Below are positions 43,338 through 51,589 of a stretch of 64,000 nucleotides of DNA, one piece after another. The position numbers and the translations under genes are program-made. A model generated the notes under the pieces. That model was given only the letters and a program-made list of their open reading frames with translations, did not search any database and was not told where the DNA came from. This stretch comes from Allobosea sp. OK403 (GTDB lineage Bacteria > Pseudomonadota > Alphaproteobacteria > Rhizobiales > Beijerinckiaceae). How positions within the stretch are numbered: position 1 is the stretch's first letter; every line of letters begins with the position of its first letter. The stretch lies in NCBI RefSeq assembly GCF_900113835.1, contig NZ_FOQV01000018.1, positions 1 through 64,000 of the forward strand, in the 5' to 3' direction.

Positions 43338-45092
43338 TCAATCGCCGATCGCGACACCCTCGCGCCGGCCATCGGCGCCGCCGACGAAGCCTTCCGGCGT
43401 CTTGACGATCGCCTGGATGCCCGAGGTCATCTCCAGCAGGCGGACCTCATGGCCTTTCGCCTCCAGCGCGGCCTTCCAGGGTTCGGCTTCGGTGCCCTTT
43501 TCCAATTCGGTCGGGCCGTTGCGGCTGCCGAAATTGGCGAGGTCGACAGCATTCTGCGGATCCATCTTCCAGTCGAGCAGCGCAACCAGCGTCTTGGCGA
43601 CAAAACCGATGATCTGGCTGCCGCCGGGCGAGCCGACCACGGCATAGAGCCTACCGAAGGCGTCGAAGACCAGGGTCGGCGCCATCGAGGAGCGCGGGCG
43701 CTTGCCGGCCTCGACGCGGTTGGCGACAGGCTTGCCGTCTTCTTCCGGGGCGAAGGAGAAGTCGGTCAATTCGTTGTTGAGCAGGAAGCCGCCCTTGCTC
43801 ATCAGGCGCGAGCCGAACCCGTCCTCGATCGTCGTGGTCATCGCGACGGCGTCGCCATTGGCGTCGATCACCGAGATATGGCTGGTGCCGTGCTCGACGC
43901 CATCCGAGGGCGCGAGCAATTGGGCGCGCTTATGCGGCGGGTCGCCGGGCGTGGCGCGGCCCATGGATTTGTCGGGGCTGACGAGGCCCGCGCGCGAGCG
44001 GATATAGTCGCGGTCGATCAATCCCGAGACCGGGACGCTGAGAAAGGCGGGGTCGGCGAGATAGAGCGCGCGATCGGCGAAGGCGAGGCGGCCGGCCTCG
44101 CTGAACCAGTGCGCCGCCTCGGGCCCTGGGCCCATGCGCGCCAGATCCTTGGTTTCGAGGATGCCGAGCATCTGCTGCACGGCAATAGTGCCGGAGCTCG
44201 GCGGACCCATGCCGCAGATCCGATAGACGCGGTAGAGCCCGCAGACGGCCTCGCGCTCCTCGATCTTGTAGGCAGCGAGGTCGGCGAGTGTGATGTCGCC
44301 CGGATTGCTCTTGTGGCCGGTGACCTTGGCGACGATGTCCTCGGCGATCGGCCCGGCATAGAAGGCAGCCGAGCCGTTCTCGGCGATGGCGCGCAAGGTC
44401 GCGGCGAAGGCCGGGTTCTTCAGGATGGTGCCGACGGCCTTGGCCTTGCCGTCGGGCTCGTAGAAATAGGCGGCAGCGAGCGGGTCGGCGCTCAAGGCCT
44501 TCTCGCCGGCCAGGAGGCCGTTGAGCCGCGGCGAAATCGCAAAGCCGTCCTCGGCGAGCTTGATTGCGGGTGCGACGACCTGCGACCAGGGCAGCTTGCC
44601 CCAGCGCTGATGCGCGCCCTCAAGCAGTTTCAGCGTGCCGGGTACGCCGACCGAGCGGCCGCCGATGACGGCCTCCATGAATTTCATCGGCTTGCCGTCC
44701 GCGCCGATGAAGCGATTCGGCTTTGCCGCTGCCGGTGCGATCTCGCGCCCGTCCAGCGTCGAGAGCTTCCGGCCGGCCTCGTCCCAATGCACCATGAAGG
44801 CGCCGCCGCCGATGCCCGAGCTCTGCGGCTCGACGAGGTTGAGCACGAACTGGATCGCGATCGCTGCATCGACCGCACTGCCGCCGGCGCGTAGGATCTC
44901 GCGGCCGGCATTGGTGGCCAGCGGATTGGCGGCGGCGACCATGTAAAGCCGGGTGTGGCCGGAGGTCTTGGCGATGCGTCCCGTGGCGGCTTCGGGCGCC
45001 GGAGAGAGGCTCTGGGCGGCCGCGGAGGTTACGACAGCTGCGGACAGGGCGATCGCGAGGAGAGCGCTCCTCGATACTGACAGGGTCGTCAT
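43338..45092 (-). CDS. ggt: Gamma-glutamyltransferase (glutathione hydrolase)
   Basis: 584-residue Ntn-hydrolase proenzyme exported to the periplasm by a signal peptide (LLAIALSAAVVTSAAAQ). It cleaves glutathione and transfers the gamma-glutamyl group. The large subunit contains NPLATNAGREILRAGGSAVD and SGIGGGAFMVHWDEAG; self-processing occurs before the catalytic Thr in EHGTSHISVID (around residue 410); the small subunit has NNELTDFSF and GSPGGSQIIGFV. Full length and intact. Single gene next to the parD module. Confidence 0.96.
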   Translation of the reverse strand: MTTLSVSRSALLAIALSAAVVTSAAAQSLSPAPEAATGRIAKTSGHTRLYMVAAANPLATNAGREILRAGGSAVDAAIAIQFVLNLVEPQSSGIGGGAFMVHWDEAGRKLSTLDGREIAPAAAKPNRFIGADGKPMKFMEAVIGGRSVGVPGTLKLLEGAHQRWGKLPWSQVVAPAIKLAEDGFAISPRLNGLLAGEKALSADPLAAAYFYEPDGKAKAVGTILKNPAFAATLRAIAENGSAAFYAGPIAEDIVAKVTGHKSNPGDITLADLAAYKIEEREAVCGLYRVYRICGMGPPSSGTIAVQQMLGILETKDLARMGPGPEAAHWFSEAGRLAFADRALYLADPAFLSVPVSGLIDRDYIRSRAGLVSPDKSMGRATPGDPPHKRAQLLAPSDGVEHGTSHISVIDANGDAVAMTTTIEDGFGSRLMSKGGFLLNNELTDFSFAPEEDGKPVANRVEAGKRPRSSMAPTLVFDAFGRLYAVVGSPGGSQIIGFVAKTLVALLDWKMDPQNAVDLANFGSRNGPTELEKGTEAEPWKAALEAKGHEVRLLEMTSGIQAIVKTPEGFVGGADGRREGVAIGD

Positions 45093-45252
45093 CTCATCTT
45101 CCTTACTGTCGCGTCTTCACGACAGACTAGCGCCAGATTGCGTTGGCGCGCCATGGTCTCGGGCGCTGAGCTTCTCATCCGCCTTGGAGGCGGCGCCCGG
45201 GACGGCTAAGGTCACGGTCCTGCCTGTCGATACGTCAGCAAAGGGACCCGGC

Positions 45253-45861
45253 ATGTCGTTCCCAGTTTCCATCGCCTTTCGCCGTAATTTGACGGCGGCA
45301 GTGCTTGCTTTCCTCGGTTTTGCGCTCGCGGGTTGCGGTTACAACAACGTCCCGACGCTCGAGGAAAAGGCCAAGGCGTCCTGGTCCGAGGTGCAGAATC
45401 AGTATCAGCGCCGCGCCGATCTGATCCCGAATCTGGTTGAGACGGTAAAGGGCTATGCCGCGCAGGAGCGCGAGGTGCTGACACAGGTCGTCGAGGCGCG
45501 CGCCAAGGCGAGCCAGGTCAAGGTCGACGCCTCGACCATCACCGATCCGGCGAAGTTCAAGGAATATCAGGACGCGCAGAACCAGCTCACCGGCGCGCTC
45601 GGCCGGCTGCTGGTCACGGTGGAGCGCTACCCCGATCTCAAATCGAACCAGAACTTCCTCGCCTTGCAGTCCCAGCTCGAAGGCACCGAGAATCGGGTCA
45701 CGGTGGCGCGGCGCGACTACATCCAGGCGGTGCAGGCGTTCAATACCGAGATCCGCACGTTTCCGGGCGTGATCTGGGCAAAACTGTTCTGGGGTTCCAA
45801 GCCGATGGAGACCTTTGCCGCGACGGCCGGGGCGGAGCGACCACCGACGGTGAAGTTCTGA
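45253..45861 (+). CDS. lemA: LemA-family lipoprotein
   Basis: 202 residues. A lipobox LAGC at about residues 26-29 (FLGFALAGCGYNNVP) marks it as lipid-anchored. The LemA core is clear: YNNVPTLEEKAKASWSEVQN, QYQRRADLIPNLVETVKGYA and SQLEGTENRVTVARRDYIQA. Function poorly known. It heads a lemA-tpm-tpm operon; the same grouping with YgcG-type TPM proteins is common across bacteria. Confidence 0.95.
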   Translation: MSFPVSIAFRRNLTAAVLAFLGFALAGCGYNNVPTLEEKAKASWSEVQNQYQRRADLIPNLVETVKGYAAQEREVLTQVVEARAKASQVKVDASTITDPAKFKEYQDAQNQLTGALGRLLVTVERYPDLKSNQNFLALQSQLEGTENRVTVARRDYIQAVQAFNTEIRTFPGVIWAKLFWGSKPMETFAATAGAERPPTVKF

Positions 45862-45886
45862 GGCGGCGGCGGTCGCGAGGCGCGTG

Positions 45887-46693
45887 ATGGCGCGCAGCAG
45901 CCTTTGGTCGCTGATCCTGCTCGCTGCGCTCCTATTTGCGGGCGCGGGCGCTTGGGCGGCGGACCCCTCCTATCCCGCCCTCACCGGCCGTATCGTCGAT
46001 GGCGCCAAGCTCATCGCGCCTGAGGCACGCCAGCGCATCGAGGCGAAGATCAAGGCGCATGAGGACAAGGCCGGCGACCAGCTCGTGGTCGCGACGGTGC
46101 CCTCGCTGCAAGGCATCGGCATCGAGGACTTCGCCAATGGCCTGTTCCGGTTCTGGAAGCTCGGCGAGAAACCGCGCAACAATGGTGTGCTGTTCATCGT
46201 CGCGCCGAATGAGCGCAAGGTCCGCATCGAGGTCGGCTACGGGCTGGAAGGGGCGCTGACCGATGCGCTCTCCAAGGTCATCATCACCACGGCGGTGGCG
46301 CCGAAGTTCAAGACCGGCGATTTCGCCGGCGGCATTGAGGGCGGCGTCGACGCGATCCTGACGATCCTCTCCGGCGACGCCGAGGAATGGCAGCGCCGCG
46401 CCCTGGTGCGGAACGATGAGAGTTCGCCGGCCGAGACGCTGGCCGTCATCCTGGTGATGGTGTTCATCTTCATCCTGGTGGTCTCCTTCATGCGCAGCCT
46501 GAGCCAGGCGGGCGGGGCGGGCCAACATCGCCTGCGTGACGGGCGCTGGATCACGTTGCCGCAGAATTCGAGCTGGGGTTCGGGTTCAGGTTCGAGCTGG
46601 GGAGGTGGCGGCGGCTGGAGTTCTGGTGGCGGTGGCGGCTTCTCCGGTGGAGGCGGCTCGTCGGGCGGCGGCGGAGCTTCGGGGAGTTGGTGA
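45887..46693 (+). CDS. TPM-domain membrane protein, YgcG-like
   Basis: 268 residues: signal peptide (LILLAALLFAGAGAWAAD), TPM domain of about 150 residues (GRIVDGAKLIAPEARQRIEA, DQLVVATVPSLQGIGIEDFA and NNGVLFIVAPNERKVRIEVG), one transmembrane helix (VILVMVFIFILVVSF) and a glycine/serine-rich tail (SSWGGGGGWSSGGG and further). TPM proteins act in envelope quality control (the plant homologue in photosystem II repair). 25 bp after lemA. The ATG at 45887 is preferred to an adjacent GTG at 45884. Confidence 0.94.
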   Translation: MARSSLWSLILLAALLFAGAGAWAADPSYPALTGRIVDGAKLIAPEARQRIEAKIKAHEDKAGDQLVVATVPSLQGIGIEDFANGLFRFWKLGEKPRNNGVLFIVAPNERKVRIEVGYGLEGALTDALSKVIITTAVAPKFKTGDFAGGIEGGVDAILTILSGDAEEWQRRALVRNDESSPAETLAVILVMVFIFILVVSFMRSLSQAGGAGQHRLRDGRWITLPQNSSWGSGSGSSWGGGGGWSSGGGGGFSGGGGSSGGGGASGSW

Positions 46694-47298
46694 TGGATTC
46701 TGACGACAGGAACGCGATCGCGGCGGCCGTCGCCCAGGCCGAGCGCCTGACCAGCGGCGAGATCGTGGTGGTGATCGACCGCGCCGCGAGCAGTTATCGC
46801 TCGGTACCGATGGTGCTGGCCTTGGTGCTGTCGCTGTTGGTGCCCTGGCCGCTCCTGGCGCTGACGATGACGAGCGCGCCGCGCATCTTCCTGATCCAGC
46901 TGATCTGCGCGGCCCTGCTGATGGCCGCGCTGCTCTGGTATGGGCGCGGCGGCCGCTTCGTGCCCGGCTTCGTCAAGCGCGGCCGCGCACATGACGTGGC
47001 GCTGCGCGAGTTCACCGCGCGCGGGCTGACGCAGACGCGCGGGCGCACCGGCGTGTTGCTCTATGTCGCCCTGCAGGAGCGCTATGCCGAGGTCGTCACG
47101 GATATCGGCATCGAAGGCAAGGTCGGTCCGGAGACATGGCGGGACATCGTCGCGGGCCTGCTCGACGCTGCCCGGCAGGAGCGTTTGCGCGAGGGGCTGA
47201 TCGATGCGGTCGGGGCGCTCGGACGTGTCCTGGCGCAGCATGCGCCGCCGACCGCCGACGATATCGACGAACTGCCGAACAGGGTGATTCTGCTGTGA
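46693..47298 (+). CDS. Second TPM-domain protein of the lemA operon
   Basis: 201 residues. Here the TPM domain is split by two membrane helices: an N-terminal part (AAVAQAERLTSGEIVVVIDR), then LVLSLLVPWPLLALTM and IFLIQLICAALLMAALLWYG, then the C-terminal part REFTARGLTQTRGRTGVLLY to VTDIGIEGKV. Start ATG shares a base with the stop of the preceding gene (TGATG). Its partner role with the YgcG-like protein is inferred from the three-gene operon. Confidence 0.9.
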   Translation: MDSDDRNAIAAAVAQAERLTSGEIVVVIDRAASSYRSVPMVLALVLSLLVPWPLLALTMTSAPRIFLIQLICAALLMAALLWYGRGGRFVPGFVKRGRAHDVALREFTARGLTQTRGRTGVLLYVALQERYAEVVTDIGIEGKVGPETWRDIVAGLLDAARQERLREGLIDAVGALGRVLAQHAPPTADDIDELPNRVILL

Positions 47299-47305
47299 GG
47301 CGGGA

Positions 47306-48064
47306 TCAGCGTGCGCTGCGGGCCGCGCCCAGCATCGCGGCGGGCATCATGCCGTATTTGCCGAGCGTTTCGGCCTGCACGACGACGACATAGCTGTCGG
47401 AATCGGCGGCGCGCGTTGTCGTGAGGGGAGCCGTCAGGGTTGTCTCGCCGCCATCCCATTCGCCGACGCGCACCATGCCACGCACGACATTGGCGTAGGT
47501 GATGGTGCGGCCTTCATTCTCGCCGCGCGTGATCGGAACGGTGACCAGCTTCGCGACCGGAAGAATCCAGACGCCGGCGGGCTTATCACCTGGGCTGGCG
47601 GAAGCTGCGATCTTGATCCGCAGCGTCGTGCCGTCCTCCTGGAGCGAGAGCTTTGCGGGCAGGGCGCCGGGCACCTGCTCGCGCAGCGCGCGCTCGATCT
47701 CGGTCTTGTCGGAGCCGACGATGTGGGAGGCGCCGTTGATCACGGCCTGGGGCGTGTAGACCTGGCCGTCGCCGCGGGCCTTGGCATAGAATTTCTGGCG
47801 CTTGGTGAAGACGTCCTGGCCGAGTGTGTCCTTCCAGCCGAGATAATCCCAGTAGGTCACCGGCAGCGTCAGCGCGATGACAGCCGGGTCCTTGGAAATC
47901 TCGCGCAGAAGTGCGTCCGCGGGCGGGCAGGACGAGCAGCCCTGGCTGGTGAAGAGCTCGACGACCGCCTTCGGCTGCACCGCAGGTGCCTGCGCATGCG
48001 CCGTCGCGCCGCTCAGGAGGAGCGCGGCGATGGATACAGGAAGGAGGCGGGCGCGAAGGGTCAT
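47306..48064 (-). CDS. DUF1223 exported thioredoxin-like protein
   Basis: 252 residues with a signal peptide (RLLPVSIAALLLSGATAHAQ). The DUF1223 domain starts VVELFTSQGCSSCPPADALL, a CxxC thioredoxin-like site, followed by VTYWDYLGWKDTLGQDVFTK and YTPQAVINGASHIVGSDKTE, which identify the family. Probably a periplasmic thiol protein; its redox partner is unknown. Stops 7 bp from the convergent TPM gene. Confidence 0.93.
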   Translation of the reverse strand: MTLRARLLPVSIAALLLSGATAHAQAPAVQPKAVVELFTSQGCSSCPPADALLREISKDPAVIALTLPVTYWDYLGWKDTLGQDVFTKRQKFYAKARGDGQVYTPQAVINGASHIVGSDKTEIERALREQVPGALPAKLSLQEDGTTLRIKIAASASPGDKPAGVWILPVAKLVTVPITRGENEGRTITYANVVRGMVRVGEWDGGETTLTAPLTTTRAADSDSYVVVVQAETLGKYGMMPAAMLGAARSAR

Positions 48065-48131
48065 GGCTGAACTCGGCGACCATTATAGCTGCGAGGTATT
48101 ACCAAAGCGCCCAACCGCCCTCACTTGGAAA

Positions 48132-49139
48132 TCACGTTGCCTTGAAAACCGGTTGAATCGTCATGGCGGGCGTGTCGTCGCCCTTCGCCGCGGCGATCAG
48201 ATTAGGCCGCCAGCGCCGATGCATCCAGAGCCATTGCTCGGGATGCTCGCGCACCCATCCCTCGACGACGGCAGTCATCATCGCCATCGCGCCTTGAACG
48301 TCGATTTCGCCATTGGCATCGCGCGGCAAGTCGAGCGGCGGCGTCAACTCCAGCCGGAAACGATGATGGGGCAACCGGATGACGCGCACGCCATGGACCG
48401 GGCATTCGAAGCGGCGGGCGAATTTGCCAAGGATCGGGTTGGTCAGCGCCGGCCGGCCCATGAAAGGCACCACCACGCCGCGGGTGAAATGCTGGTCGAT
48501 CAGCATGCCGAGATGGCCGCCCTTCTCCAGCACGCCCTGCATGGCGAAGGCCGCGCCCTGCTTGGCGGCGGCGAGACCGCCCATCGCGCCGGAACGGATC
48601 TCATGCACGATCGCGGCGATGGCCGGGTCGTTGGGCGCGCGGAACACGGCGGTGGTGTCGAGCTTGTAGGCAGCGGCGCAGATCGCCGGCAGCTCCCAAT
48701 TGGCGAGATGGGAGGAGAAGATCAGGCCAGGTTTGTCATCGCCCCTGAGCGCGATGAACTGCTCGATGCCATCGACCTCGACACGCGAGGGGGCGTCCCG
48801 GTGATCATCATCATAGTCGAACAGGGTGTTCAGATGAGCGTATTCGGCGGCGGTGCGGCCGAGATTCTCCCAGGCTCCGCGCGCGATCCGCCGAACCTCG
48901 TCCTCCGCCATGCCGGGGAAAGCCGCGCGGATGTTCGCGAGCGCGACGCGGTTGACCGGGATCACCGGGCTGACGCTGCGCAGCAGCCAACCGCCGAGAT
49001 CGCTCGCGCGCTCGGGCCCGAGCCAGCGCAGGAAGCCGAACAGCGCCCGGATCAGGCCGATCATCACCACGGCGCCGGCGCGCGCGGCGAGAGCTTTCAG
49101 TCGTCTCAAGGTCAGCCCGGTCCCATCTCGCCCGTGCAT
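48132..49139 (-). CDS. lpxXL: Lipid A very-long-chain acyltransferase LpxXL (HtrB/LpxL family)
   Basis: 335 residues. LpxL/HtrB-type inner-membrane acyltransferase with an N-terminal hydrophobic segment (VVMIGLIRALFGFLRWLG) and the catalytic HX4E in SSHLANWELPAI (around residues 138-149), plus QHFTRGVVVPFMGRPA. LpxL-type family is clear; the specific XL role, adding 27-hydroxyoctacosanoate (C28) to lipid A, is inferred from its place last in the acpXL-fabZXL-fabF2XL-fabF1XL-adhXL cluster. Start at 49139 is tentative: no strong ribosome site, and a TTG 54 bp upstream is possible. 78 bp after adhXL. Confidence 0.9.
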   Translation of the reverse strand: MHGRDGTGLTLRRLKALAARAGAVVMIGLIRALFGFLRWLGPERASDLGGWLLRSVSPVIPVNRVALANIRAAFPGMAEDEVRRIARGAWENLGRTAAEYAHLNTLFDYDDDHRDAPSRVEVDGIEQFIALRGDDKPGLIFSSHLANWELPAICAAAYKLDTTAVFRAPNDPAIAAIVHEIRSGAMGGLAAAKQGAAFAMQGVLEKGGHLGMLIDQHFTRGVVVPFMGRPALTNPILGKFARRFECPVHGVRVIRLPHHRFRLELTPPLDLPRDANGEIDVQGAMAMMTAVVEGWVREHPEQWLWMHRRWRPNLIAAAKGDDTPAMTIQPVFKAT

Positions 49140-49217
49140 TGAGCTTATCGGGCAGGAACCGGGGACTTGCGGCAGGAAGGCCGCTTGCGTCAAGCCTTCC
49201 GGGCGCGGACGGCCGCG

Positions 49218-50240
49218 TCAGAAGGTGACGATGACCTTGCCGAAGACCTGCCGGCCTTCAAGCCGGGCCAGGCCTTTTTCGAAATCGGCGAGCGGAAACA
49301 CCGAATCGATCACGGGTTTCATGCCGCCAGCCATCTTTTCCAGCGATTGCGCGATGTTTTCGATGCGGCAGCCGAAGGACCCGGTGATGCGGTATTGCTG
49401 CTGAAAGAGCTGCATCAGATTCATCGTGGTCGAGGCGCCGGAGGTCGCGCCGCAAGTGACGAGCCGGCCGCCACGCTTGAGGCAAAGCAGCGAGCCGTTC
49501 CAGGTGTCGGCGCCAACATGCTCGAAGACGACATCGACGCCCTTGCGCTTGGTGAGCTGGCGCACCTCGCCCTCGAAGCGCTCGGTCTTGTAGTTGATGA
49601 CGAAATCGGCGCCGAGCGCCTTGGCCTTGCGGCCCTTCTCGTCGTCGCCGACGGTGGTGTAGACCGTGCAGCCGATCGCCTTGGCCATCAGGATGGCGGC
49701 CGTTCCGATGCCCGAGCCGCCGGCATGGACCAGGATTGATTCGCCGGGTTCGAGCTTGGCGTTGTCGAACAGCATGTGCTGGACCGTGCCGAAGCCGATC
49801 GGCGCGCAGGCCGCATCCTCGAAGGAGACGCCCTCAGGCGCCTTGATGACGAGGCGCGCCGATTTGTTCAGCAGTTCGCGCGCGAAGCCGTCGATATGGA
49901 AGCCCATGATGCCGGCGACGTTTTCGCAGAGATTGTCGCGGCCCTCCTTGCAGGCCTTGCAGTGGCCGCAGGTCTCGGCGCCATAGGCGGTGACGGTGTC
50001 GCCGACCTTGAGATTGGTGACGCCCTCGCCGACGCAGACGATCTCGCCCGCGGCCTCGACGCCCGCGGCCTGGGGCATCTTGCGCTTGGCGAAGGCCATG
50101 CCGCGAAAGCCCCAGACGTCGAGATAGTTCAGCGCGACCGCGCGGATGCGGATCTGCACCTCACCGGCGGCGGGCGGCGGCGGCGGCTCGATCTCCTCGA
50201 GACGGAGGTCGCGGTCGCCATGAAGCTGGAGGGAACGCAT
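49218..50240 (-). CDS. adhXL: Zinc-binding alcohol dehydrogenase of the lipid A VLCFA cluster (AdhXL)
   Basis: 340-residue MDR protein with NYLDVWGFRGMAFAKRKMPQ, a structural zinc lobe (CGHCKACKEGRDNLC) and the nucleotide-binding HAGGSGIGTAAILMAKA. The equivalent gene sits between fabF1XL and lpxXL in Rhizobium and Sinorhizobium acpXL clusters, where its biochemical step is not settled; it may form or reduce an intermediate of the long-chain fatty acid. Here it is separated from fabF1XL by an extra fabG-like gene and a parDE toxin-antitoxin pair; its start is 14 bp from the parE stop. Confidence 0.88.
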   Translation of the reverse strand: MRSLQLHGDRDLRLEEIEPPPPPAAGEVQIRIRAVALNYLDVWGFRGMAFAKRKMPQAAGVEAAGEIVCVGEGVTNLKVGDTVTAYGAETCGHCKACKEGRDNLCENVAGIMGFHIDGFARELLNKSARLVIKAPEGVSFEDAACAPIGFGTVQHMLFDNAKLEPGESILVHAGGSGIGTAAILMAKAIGCTVYTTVGDDEKGRKAKALGADFVINYKTERFEGEVRQLTKRKGVDVVFEHVGADTWNGSLLCLKRGGRLVTCGATSGASTTMNLMQLFQQQYRITGSFGCRIENIAQSLEKMAGGMKPVIDSVFPLADFEKGLARLEGRQVFGKVIVTF

Positions 50241-50254
50241 CGGTATAGTGCCTT

Positions 50255-50539
50255 TCAGAACTGGTCGGGCCAGTCACGCGCGGCGTGCAGCGCGGCCAGG
50301 ATTTCGACGCGTCCTTCGCGGACGCGGTAGGGGAGGATATAGCTCGTGCCAGAGACCCCGAGTTCTCGCGTTTCCTCAACCCGGCCCGGCCGGCCTATGG
50401 CGGGGCTGTCGGCAAGCGTTTTGGCTGCAAGTCGAAGCCTTCGGACCAGCGTCAGCGCGGCAGTCGGATTGAAATCAGCGATATAATGGCCGACCTCGCG
50501 TAAGTCATCTTTGGCACGAGGCGTCCAGATCAACTTCAT
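50255..50539 (-). CDS. parE: ParE-type toxin (RelE/ParE superfamily)
   Basis: 94 residues: MKLIWTPRAKDDLREVGHYI, DSPAIGRPGRVEETRELGVS and YILPYRVREGRVEILAALHA, the full ParE/RelE layout ending ARDWPDQF. ParE toxins poison DNA gyrase. Its ATG overlaps the antitoxin stop (ATGA). Intact, and inserted between the fabG-like and adhXL genes of the lipid A VLCFA operon. Confidence 0.93.
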   Translation of the reverse strand: MKLIWTPRAKDDLREVGHYIADFNPTAALTLVRRLRLAAKTLADSPAIGRPGRVEETRELGVSGTSYILPYRVREGRVEILAALHAARDWPDQF

Positions 50540-50787
50540 CGGGCGGCATCAATGCGGGCTTGCAACTCCACTTCAATCGCGTCGAGCTCTTCCTCCGTCG
50601 CGAACTCGCCGCGGTCGGCCTGGGCGATGCCCTCCTTGATCTTGGCGATCTGCCAAGCATTCAGCTCGACGTAGGATTCGATCGCCTTGGCCGCGATCCA
50701 GCTGCGCGAGCGGTCCGTGTCGGCGGCCAGCGCGTCGAGCTTGGCCAGCATCTCGTCGTCGAGGCGGATGGTGAAGGCTGCGGTCAT
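50536..50787 (-). CDS. parD: ParD/CopG-type antitoxin
   Basis: 83 residues. Ribbon-helix-helix N-terminus (AAFTIRLDDEMLAKLDALAA with DRSRSWIAAKAIESYVELNA) and a toxin-binding end (KIKEGIAQADRGEFATEEEL). It should neutralise ParE and repress the pair through the inverted repeat immediately upstream (50791-50815). The start is 55 bp downstream of the fabG-like stop. Confidence 0.93.
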   Translation of the reverse strand: MTAAFTIRLDDEMLAKLDALAADTDRSRSWIAAKAIESYVELNAWQIAKIKEGIAQADRGEFATEEELDAIEVELQARIDAAR

Positions 50788-50790
50788 GAT

Positions 50791-50815
50791 GGTTCACCCC
50801 GGTTCGGAGTGAACC
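50791..50815. promoter_or_regulatory. Operator palindrome of parDE
   Basis: GGTTCAC, 11 bases, GTGAACC, perfect; a further GGTTCGG half lies inside. It begins 3 bp upstream of the parD start, so repressor binding would cover the promoter and ribosome site. Confidence 0.7.
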
Positions 50816-50842
50816 TGGCATATTTGGGTCGCTGGGTCGAAT

Positions 50843-51589
50843 TCAGCGATGCACGCCGAGCTGCGCCGTTACCCCGCCGTCGATCGGCAGCACGGTGCCG
50901 GTGATGTAGGCCGCCGGCTCGCTCATCAGGAAGGCGGCGAGCCCCGCGACCTCCTCGGGCTTGGCGAAGCGGCCGGCCGGGATCTGGGCCTGCATCTTGT
51001 CGCGATAGGCGGCATAGGGCGCCATCATGTCGGTGTCGACGAAGCCCGGCGCGATCACGTTGACGGTGACGCCGCGCTTGCCGGTCTCGACCGCGAGCGT
51101 CTTGGCATAGGAGATCAGCGCGCCCTTGGAGGCGGCGTAGGCGGCATTGCCCGGATTGCCGCGCAAGGCCGCGACGGAGCCGATCGCGACGATGCGCCCG
51201 GCGCGGGCGCGGATCATGTTGCGCATCAGGCACTTGGCGAGGCGGGTGAAGGCCCAGAAATTGACCTGCATCGCCGCTTCGGCCTTGTCCTGCGCCATCA
51301 TCGCGGCGAGCGAATCATAAGGCTGGCCGGCATTGTGGATGAAGCCGAAATAGCTTTCCGCGTCGCGCCCCTCGCAGAAGGCGTCGAGCGCGGCCTTGTC
51401 GGAGAGATCGAGCGGGAGGGCCGCGAGCAGGCGATCGGGGTGGGCCGCATTGATCTCCGCGACGAGCGCCTGCGCCTGGTCGGGCGATGAGCGATAGGTG
51501 AAATCGACATCATGGCCGGCCGCGGCCAGCGCACGGACGATCGCGGCGCCGACACCTTTGGCGCCGCCTGTGACGAGGATGCGGGTCAT
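50843..51589 (-). CDS. 3-oxoacyl-ACP reductase-like SDR in the VLCFA cluster
   Basis: 248 residues. SDR pattern: ILVTGGAKGVGAAIVRALAA, HNAGQPYD, catalytic SVAALRGNPGNAAYAASKGA, and VIAPGFVDTDMMAPY, as in FabG. NADPH-dependent reduction of beta-ketoacyl-ACP is the expected step of C28 chain elongation. ATG overlaps the fabF1XL stop (ATGA). Known rhizobial acpXL operons that I recall go straight from fabF1XL to adh, so this copy appears to be an addition, or moved in. Confidence 0.87.
   Translation of the reverse strand: MTRILVTGGAKGVGAAIVRALAAAGHDVDFTYRSSPDQAQALVAEINAAHPDRLLAALPLDLSDKAALDAFCEGRDAESYFGFIHNAGQPYDSLAAMMAQDKAEAAMQVNFWAFTRLAKCLMRNMIRARAGRIVAIGSVAALRGNPGNAAYAASKGALISYAKTLAVETGKRGVTVNVIAPGFVDTDMMAPYAAYRDKMQAQIPAGRFAKPEEVAGLAAFLMSEPAAYITGTVLPIDGGVTAQLGVHR

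Noticed and set aside
43449-44894. 481-codon plus-strand frame opposite ggt
   Set aside because: Antisense artefact of ggt.
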